Source: Ampullaceana balthica
Taxonomy: Eukaryota > Mollusca > Gastropoda > Lymnaeidae
DNA length: 64,000 nucleotides
Assembly (NCBI GenBank): GCA_944989445.1
Contig: CALYLW010000500.1
Coordinates: 248,001 to 312,000 of the forward strand
Reading direction: 5' to 3'
How positions within the stretch are numbered: position 1 is the stretch's first letter; each line of letters opens with the position of its first letter. A program made the position numbers and the translations under genes. Under the pieces are notes generated by a model. That model was given only the letters and a program-made list of their open reading frames with translations, was not told where the DNA came from and made no database searches. Of the stretch, positions 37,601-46,600 are shown in pieces.

Positions 37601-40600
37601 ACGACTGCTGCTAAAGCAGCTAAACAATAAGCACAAAAATCGTAGTTAACACTGCTCCCATAAATTTTTTGGAGATATAACAAAATTAAATTAATAACTG
37701 GAATGAATCTTCATACTTTTCTTGACGTTTTATGACCATTTTTAAGAAAATATGTTTATTTATAAAGATACAGGGCCTTGTCAAAGTTTTGAATCGAATG
37801 GTCATTTTTTTTCTTTCTTCCCCTTACTTAGAATCTAGACTAGCTATTTTGCTGTCAAACATAGATCTATATCTGCCTTAACTTAAAAGTATCCCCCATT
37901 AAAAACTTTTACAATACTTGAATAGTTGGGGATAGATATCTATTATTTACTCAGATCATGATATATTTTTAACCAAAATCCTAATATGAATATCTAGATC
38001 TAGTATATCACACTAATTACTATTACGCGGTTACTAGATCTATACTATGGCTAAGCGTAAGTAATTTCACAATTTCTATCTGTTTCAATCACAGTGCACT
38101 TAATGTTTACAATGCCATCTTTAACGAGAATTATTTTGTTTAATATCTGTAATTTGTTTGTATAAGTTTAGTTTTCGACTTTTGTTTTAAAACACACATT
38201 TTAAAAAAAAATAAAACTATAGATATATTCGATATGATATCGATATGGACAGGGGACTCGTCATAGGTGAACAACAGTTTTTATACTGCTGCGAACTATT
38301 GGTATTTCCAAACCAAAACAATGTGGAACGTGAGCTTCGTCATTCATTTATTTATATCTTTTATCCGACCGAGGAACGCTTATCCTACCGCGATTTTGTT
38401 TATCCGACTGAGGATCGTTTATCCGACCAAAATCCGACCACAAAATTTTTATCCGACTAAAATCCGACTTTCCGACTTCGGTGGACACCCTGATTATTAA
38501 GTGAAAAACTATTGCTGTCTGGACATATATACATAGTAAAAAAGTTAACTTGTACTTTATATTTGGATGAACCACTGATGTTTAGTGTTCAGTTTCAAAA
38601 ATGCATAACTAATTTGACAACAACAATCTGATGTTATGTTAGAAAACCTATGTTGAATAGAACCCCTGGGCTAGTATGTATTTTTAGTGTTTGAATTATT
38701 TGATGTGTAGGCAATCCATCAAAAATGACAAGTTGATAAATAACGGGATATTTTTTTTAGTGGAATGGAAATATGGAATATCATAAACTAGGTTTATCTG
38801 ATATGTTAAAATATATGGACTACGATAAAAGTGCAAGTACCATGTGTAAAAACTAGATTTATCTCATATGTTAAAATATGTGGACTATGATAAAAGTGCA
38901 AGTACCATGTGTAAAAACTAGGTTTATCTGATATGTTGAAATTGGTCCAGTCTTAGCATCTTCACAGGATGTTAAGCCAGCACTGAAAATTTTGGTTCCT
39001 TGTTTGACTTCTGAAAATAATGAGAGTATTGAATAATACATATTGTCTATGTATAATTTTTTTAGATGATATATTAACAAATTACGATTTTTAAAAATGA
39101 AGAAGAGAACAAAATACTGTACGATTTTTTAAAAGTACAAAGAGTATAAAAACACTGGATTTTCTCAAGTAATTGTTTAGATAACTGTATGAAAATAAAT
39201 TTTACAGGATTAAAAAAAACAATAGATGTATTTAAAAAATAAACATGACATGGTTTTTCACAGTCATAATTTGTCAAGCTTGTCAGGGGTATGAGAATCA
39301 CTGTGAGTGAATGCTTGTTGACTGTGTGAACACTAGTCACGGGAATAATGTTTTAGTGAACTCCTGGTTACATGGGTATGTGACCAGAGGACACGCCAGG
39401 GTCAGTTTAGACCAGTTGGCAGAGAGTTGTGCAGTCAGACCAGTCGGGGCAGACCGGGGAGTTGCAGGGAGACAAGAGTTGTAGCGTGTCGCCCAAGAGT
39501 CGGTCGGGTTTTGGACCGAGGGGACTTGCTTTGTATATATGGAGCTGTGAAGTTGATACTCGGGCATGGGCCCAGCAGCGGTCGCGTGAGACCACTCAGC
39601 ATGGGCCCAGGAGCGGTCGCGTCGGACCGAGGGCCATGCTTGTGAAGTAACTATAGCGTCGAGTTGGTGTACAGCCAGTTGATTATAAAGATATATTTTC
39701 TGTCCTGGCAGGACAGCTAATTGTGTACAGTGTAATAAACAGTTGAGGTATATATCATTGTGTCCTTTACTAGTGTCTTGTATGCAAGCGGAGAGCATGG
39801 CAACAAATCCTATAACATCGAGACCTGACAATGCTAATTGTAATCATAGTTTTTCAGGCTAATTGTAATCATAGTTTGTCATGCTAATTGTAATCATAGT
39901 TTGTCATGCTAATTATAATCATAGTTTGTCATGCTAATTGTAATCATAGTTTGTCATGCTATTTACTATTTGTAATCATAGTTTTTCATGCTAATTGTAT
40001 TCATAGTTTTTCATGCTAATTGTAATCATAGTTTGTCATGCTAATTGTAATCATAGTTTTTCATGCTAATTGTAATCATAGTTTGTCATGCTAATTGTAA
40101 TCATAATTTTTCATGCTAATTGTAATCATAGTTTGTTTTTATCTTATCTTATCAATACAGACGCTCCTTCTATGCAGAAAATAATTGCGTCCACAGACCA
40201 TGAGAGATGATCTGTTGGCAAGTGATGCAGCTTTCACAGGCCACGGCTTTGTGGGTTCCACGCATTACCCAGCCGCCTAACTAGTGTTAGGTACCCATTC
40301 GGAGCTGTCTACCTCCTCAGTTCTATTTTGTGGTAAGCCAATTATTACTGAAAGTTTTGTCCATGTAATATTTTTTGTTGTAGCTTTGTCTCTTCATGTC
40401 CTGTCTTTTCATGTCCTGTCTCTTTATGTCCCATCTCTTCATGTCCTGTCTTTTCATGTTAAGTTTTATCAAGTCACATTTTATCATGGAACTTAAAATA
40501 ATTTTGTTAGTGACATTAAATAACAAGGATACCATTACATAAGTAGAATTTCTGTTTTATAAAATCCAATACATTACACAAGTAGTATGATTAAAGAATT

Positions 40601-43600
40601 AAATTAAATGACTGCACATAATTTCTTAAGTAACAATACAATTTTATTTGCACATATCCTTCTTTATTTAGGAAGACACTTGGGACACTAGTTTGACAAT
40701 ATGAACATGTCTTTACATGTGCAACTCTCAAAAAGTAGATGATCTAGTAAAATGAAATTATGTAAACTGCAGGGACTAGTTTTAATTTGAAATTTTTTCT
40801 TCCAATTTCTGAAAATATATTCCTGTATAGAGAGATTTATTTATCACTGGAGGAAATACTTAAAATAACTTCAACATAAAATCTGACACATTTCCTTAAC
40901 CCAAACTAAACATAACATAACATGTCTAATTTATTAGTCATAGATTCCTACAATGCACAAAAATAAATAAATAATATTAAACTTACTTGCGCAAAGTCCT
41001 TCCTTTTCTGCCAAGCCCAATATACGATATGGCATTGGGTAGGTGGTAACTAAATGACTCAAACAATATTTCTTTTCTCGAAAACTCATAAAATATTCAA
41101 AAGACTGAAAAATAGAGGTTTGAATAAAACAAAGATAAATAATTTTAAGCAAAATCAATATAAAAAAAAATAGATAGATTTATTAAAAACACCCAATGAA
41201 TTCAAAACACTAAACAATGAAACCCATATTGGAGTGAGCCGACACTATTATGTGAAAAAACTGTTCATTTGTAGAGTTATGATAATAACATGTTTCATTG
41301 AGTACTAATACATGTAGTTGTAAATTAAATTTAAAAATTAACAGCATCCTCATAAAATTTCTTTTGATATATATTTTTATAACTTTTGAAAATCTATTAC
41401 ACTAAAATTAAATAGGCCATTTTTTACCAATTAAATCAAAATTAATTTTATACTATATTTTTTAAACATAATTTTCAAAAAAGAGGTAGAGAGTTCATTT
41501 TATTTTTTAAAACATTAATGAGCAACAGACTTCTGTCTATCAGCAATAAACATGCAAACTGATGTACCACTTAACTGTATGAAAAAAATCTGGTCTTAAA
41601 CTCCACATGTCCATTTTTTGTCCATATTAATATTACATTATCTTTGAAAAAAAAGATTTCATAATATATTCTCTTTACACAGTAGGCTAAACAAATGTGA
41701 TGATAGTTGTAACCACTTATATTACTGTACTTACATCCAACTTACTAAAAGAATCCCATTCAACATCCTTTGCATTGAAATGTTTAAATGTTGTATCTGA
41801 TGAATAGGTGGGTGTTGTGTATAAGACCAGCTGAAATGATCAGCAACTAAAATAAATTAAACAGCAGAATGACAGAAGGGAGGCAACCAACAACAAGGGA
41901 AACAACTAGAAGCAAGGAAAAACAAAAAACTTTAAATTGCAAGAAATCTCCTACATGTTGACAACAAACCCTCAACTTATCTGGAGCACAGTACATGTGT
42001 ATCTTTCTAAATCATTAGAGGAAAAGAAAGACTACCAAAATAATGCAACTTTGGGACTTGTAGGGAATATCAAATATTGTTTGCAATCCTCAAATAAAAA
42101 GTTATCAGCCTAAATCTGCCACAAAACAAGGCCATTTCAAAAAAGTTTTAGCTGAGATTAGTAATAACAACCGTCATTATTTTGAACAAGATATTGGGTC
42201 CAAATCAGTCTAGCTATATACTAATACTGCATTTTTGTTTCTTTAATCACAAAGGTATTTATACAATAATTATACACACATACATCCTCAAACACAGTGT
42301 ACCTTGACGATCTGAATTCCAACATCGTTATGAATATGGAAGCGTGAATCCTGAAAACGGGAGTTTCTGAATATAGTGTCTGCATTCTGAACAAGACTTA
42401 TCTGCAGATAAAAAATATTTGCAAATGTTTTTAAAAATTTAAAAAAAAACAATAATAAAATTTCATTTGTATCTTTTTCAATCTCAAATGCTACTGAAAC
42501 ATTGCACATTTTTCTGCAGGAGTGGCACATCTTTAACGGCTAGGACAGCTTTACTTAAATTGCAAAAATATTGCTTTATACACAGCTTCTTTAATTGATC
42601 CATATTTTTTTAAATGTAATTTTGTGACTAAAACAAGTGGCCAGCAACCCTTTTTACTGGCTGAATCTCTATTATGAATAAAATTTGTATGGAAAAAAAT
42701 TAGGTTTACAATTTAGGGTTTACACAATAATGTTTAAAATTCATGTTTTATATTTCTAGGGAGGAGCAGCTATTCAAGATAAGAAATGAAGGCTTAAAAT
42801 GGTAGCAGCTTCAAGGCTAGTTGACTATAAATTTTTCAAGTGACCATAAAACAATAGTTACCAATAATGCTGAACAAACCAAATGATTCTTTTTACATCT
42901 TTTAGAGAACAGGTCAAAGTCGCCAACCAGATAAAGCACACAGGTATTTTCTTTTTCATCTCTTTTCTCTCGACTTTTATAACCTGCTTTTTGTTTTAAA
43001 AAAGAATAAAAATTTTACTAATAAAATGGGAAAAAAATACTTAAAATGAAAATAGTAATAGAAAAATATGGGGTAAAATGAAACACAAGCATGATAAATT
43101 TTGAGAGGATTCTTTTTATTATCTCATGTTCAAAACTATTATTGCCTTACATTTGGTATACCATTCCAACATTTATATTGTCAAACTTGTTTATATTTTA
43201 GTACCATTAACCTTAATTATAACAAACTGACACTAACTTGTTTATATTTTAGTACCATTAACCCTAATTATAACAAACTGACACTAACGTTGCCATCTCC
43301 TTATCTACAAAGATTTGCAACATTAAATAAGACCTTAATTATAATTAAAGGTGTGCAAATTGCTCAAAATACAGTTTTTATTGCAGATGGAAAAAAATCA
43401 TTTCACTCATTTAGTGCTCCCAGGAAAAACTTTGTCATCTCTATAAACTATCATTCTTTATTTTTTACTGTTTTTTTTTAAAAATTAGTAAATAAATGTT
43501 TTATAATTTTATATTTAGAGCCAGGCAAATAATCTGTACATACTGTTATTAGATGTGTTGTATTCAGAATACGGTAAACTACTCTCTAATTGGTCTATTC

Positions 43601-46600
43601 TTTTTCTGTATCTTGCACCACTGAAAAAAGGATAGGTTTGTTGTCTTTATTTTATCTCAAGTTTTGTTAAACATAGTTAGTCAAAAAGAATTTGTAAGGA
43701 AAGAATTTTCAAGGAAGACAAAATGACATTTGAAGGAATATAAGCTCATAATTTTGTTGTATATTTTTTAATTATTAATTATAACACTAAACTTTAATTA
43801 TTTATAACAATTAGTTATTCATTATTGCAAATTAATTTTACCGTTTAATTTGAGAATTTCTTTGCTCAGTCACACTAAAAAATAGGTATTTAAGTGTGCA
43901 ATAATGCCACTGCTTAATAGTATTAATGACAAACAATGCAAATGTTACTGTAAGTTTTTCACTAGTGTTGATATATTTCGGGTGGTCTAGTAACCTAACA
44001 ATTGTACAAATTTATTAGTTTATTACAAAGTCGTAAATGGCACAGCCTGCAAGAGCAGCACCCATTGGGGTTTCATCCAAAAATTTAAAGAGGGTAACAT
44101 GGGCAGCACAGTCTGAAAAGCCGTAGCAGGGGATACCCAAAACACTTTTTTAATATAAAAAAAATGTAGCAGAGAGTTACTGATAATATCAAATTCTTTA
44201 TGTGTTCATGATCATCAAAAACCACATTGTTTTAATACAAGCTATAATCAACCATATCACATTGCTTCATCAATGCTTAATAGATAATGAACTGTGATCA
44301 ACTGTACCACATTCCTCCATCATCTTTTATGTCTGAGCTCCTGTAAGCAATCATTGAATCATTCTGTGGGTTCTCTGAAGACTTTAATAAATTTGATGCA
44401 GGCTGTTAAAAAAAGTTTTATAAGATGGAAATGCATTATATAAATTCTAAGACATTAATCATTTCTTGTAAACATTTGTAATTTACTTTTCTTTATACTA
44501 TCATCTTTATTTAACACACAGTTATGAAAAAGTATTATTTTTGGAAATTCTTGATATTGTTCAATAATTTTATCAAGTTTAATGTAGTCCGATAAGATTT
44601 TTTAAAAAAGTTCAATCTTCAATTATAGATAAATGGATCAACATCAAACGAGATCATGAATATTTAAAAAAAAATGTTAAAAGTCAGTGCCACTTGTAGA
44701 AAATTGAAATTGGATTATTCAGCCCGAAATGACTATGATAGAAATTGTTTTCCTTTTTTTAAAATCTCACTGTGAACTTGTTTTTTTGGGCTGCATTTAT
44801 TCCATACAGTAAATAGATAAAATAACTAGAGGAGGAGCAATCAGGAGCATAGATAGAGAAATATATTAAAAACAAAAAAATCTTGAATTTTTATCATTAT
44901 CGTTAATTTCCACAGCCCTAATTTAAATGAATTATGACTTATACTATTAAGTTAATTAATTACCTCAATGGTAAAAGTGTTGTTCACATCATATATCAAT
45001 ATTGACCATAATGTGTCTTCCATATGAGCATTTACAGTCACATTGGGATTATCTTTAAAAGAAAATACACATCTTTACTTTTCAAAGTAATGAAAAATAT
45101 TAAGTCTTATATCATTAAGTATATAAAAAAAAACATCTTAATTAATCAACACCATAAATTGAGCAAGCTCAATGACTTTTAATAGATTTATAACACACTT
45201 AAACTTATTGTTCAAAAGAAATCTTATTGTAATTTTAAAAGCTAGACCTGTTAGGTGTCCACTGAAGAATATATTTTGATCAACAGAAAACTGGGTCATT
45301 CTGTCATCTTCTTCAACTAAATGGGCAGTAAATTTCTTTGCTAAGACTTGAGTACCAGCTTTAAGTGTTAAGTGAAAGTTTCTAGAAAAAAATCAAAGAG
45401 CAACATTTAAAAAAAATATTTTTAGTAAGAAGGGAGTATCAGAGAAAAACTCAAACTTTGATCATTGATGTCCGCAGCAGTCTCTTTCTTGGACATAGCA
45501 TTTCTTTTTAGGGGGTGGCCGTATATTCAGCATGCCGGATATCTGGATTTCCAGCCCTATCCAGATTTGCCAAATACTTATGGCAGATCCGGGTCGGATC
45601 CGGACTTTTTAAGGTTGTTAATGGTTAACCAGTCTTGAGATTGGGGCCGGTCCTGTTTCATCAGGACCGGTTAACCTTAATCTCAATTAGTTGGTACAAG
45701 CTTATTAGCTGGAGTTCAATTTTTGTTGTGTTACGGCAGCATACGACAGAAAACACACAAGCGACATTAAAGCGCCTTCTGATTATTCTAGTATATAAAT
45801 AGTATACACGTCATCACTATTAGAGGAGTTCAGCTGATAAAGGATTTTGTTAAAATTCGCTTAGTTGCCGAGGCTTAGTGCATTGTAAAATGTTCATCGT
45901 TGACATTGACAGTGTCACAGGCTGTCATTGTAGATAGAAGATACTCTCCATATGTTGGATAATAAATACTTTAATAAATTGTATTAAATACTAAATAGAA
46001 AGTAGCAAAGTACAGCCCCTTAGCTCTTACACATCTGGAGAGATCCGGATCTGGGAAATATTTGGGGCCTACTATCCGGATCTGGAAAATAGTAAAAAAA
46101 CATATCTGGCCACCCCTATTTATTTTTTAACAATTTATATTTCATTTTGGCAGAAAGCCTTACATTTCAATTATACTCCCGTAGGAGAATTTACACAAAA
46201 TAATCTTTGAATAATCTTCTGTATAGAAGGAGCGTCTATAAACAGAAAAGATTTTAAAAAATATTTGTAAACAAAAATCAAAGAGCAACAATTGATTTTT
46301 AAAAATTAAAAAATATTTCTTTTAAATGTCTACAATTACAAATTGAAAATTTAAAAAAATAACAAAAGAAGGAAGATAGCAGCTAAATAAGAATGGGAAT
46401 TTAAAATTAAAATGTATTAATCATGGGTGATAATTAAGTAAATTACATGAGCATGAGCATAAACCAATTCATGAAATGTTTAGAATAGTTTTAGAAGCTG
46501 GAATGTGTAATGTTTTTGTTACCTATTAAATGTTTTGAAATTCAATTCTTTAATCAGTTCCTGACCTTCCTTTGATCGCTTCAGTCGTGATGTTACACCG

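Noticed and set aside
39337..39831. Minus-strand open frame of 164 codons as a gene.
   Set aside because: It overlaps a probable LTR with TATA and AATAAA on the plus strand; no protein domain and overlapping open frames on both strands reflect GC-rich composition.
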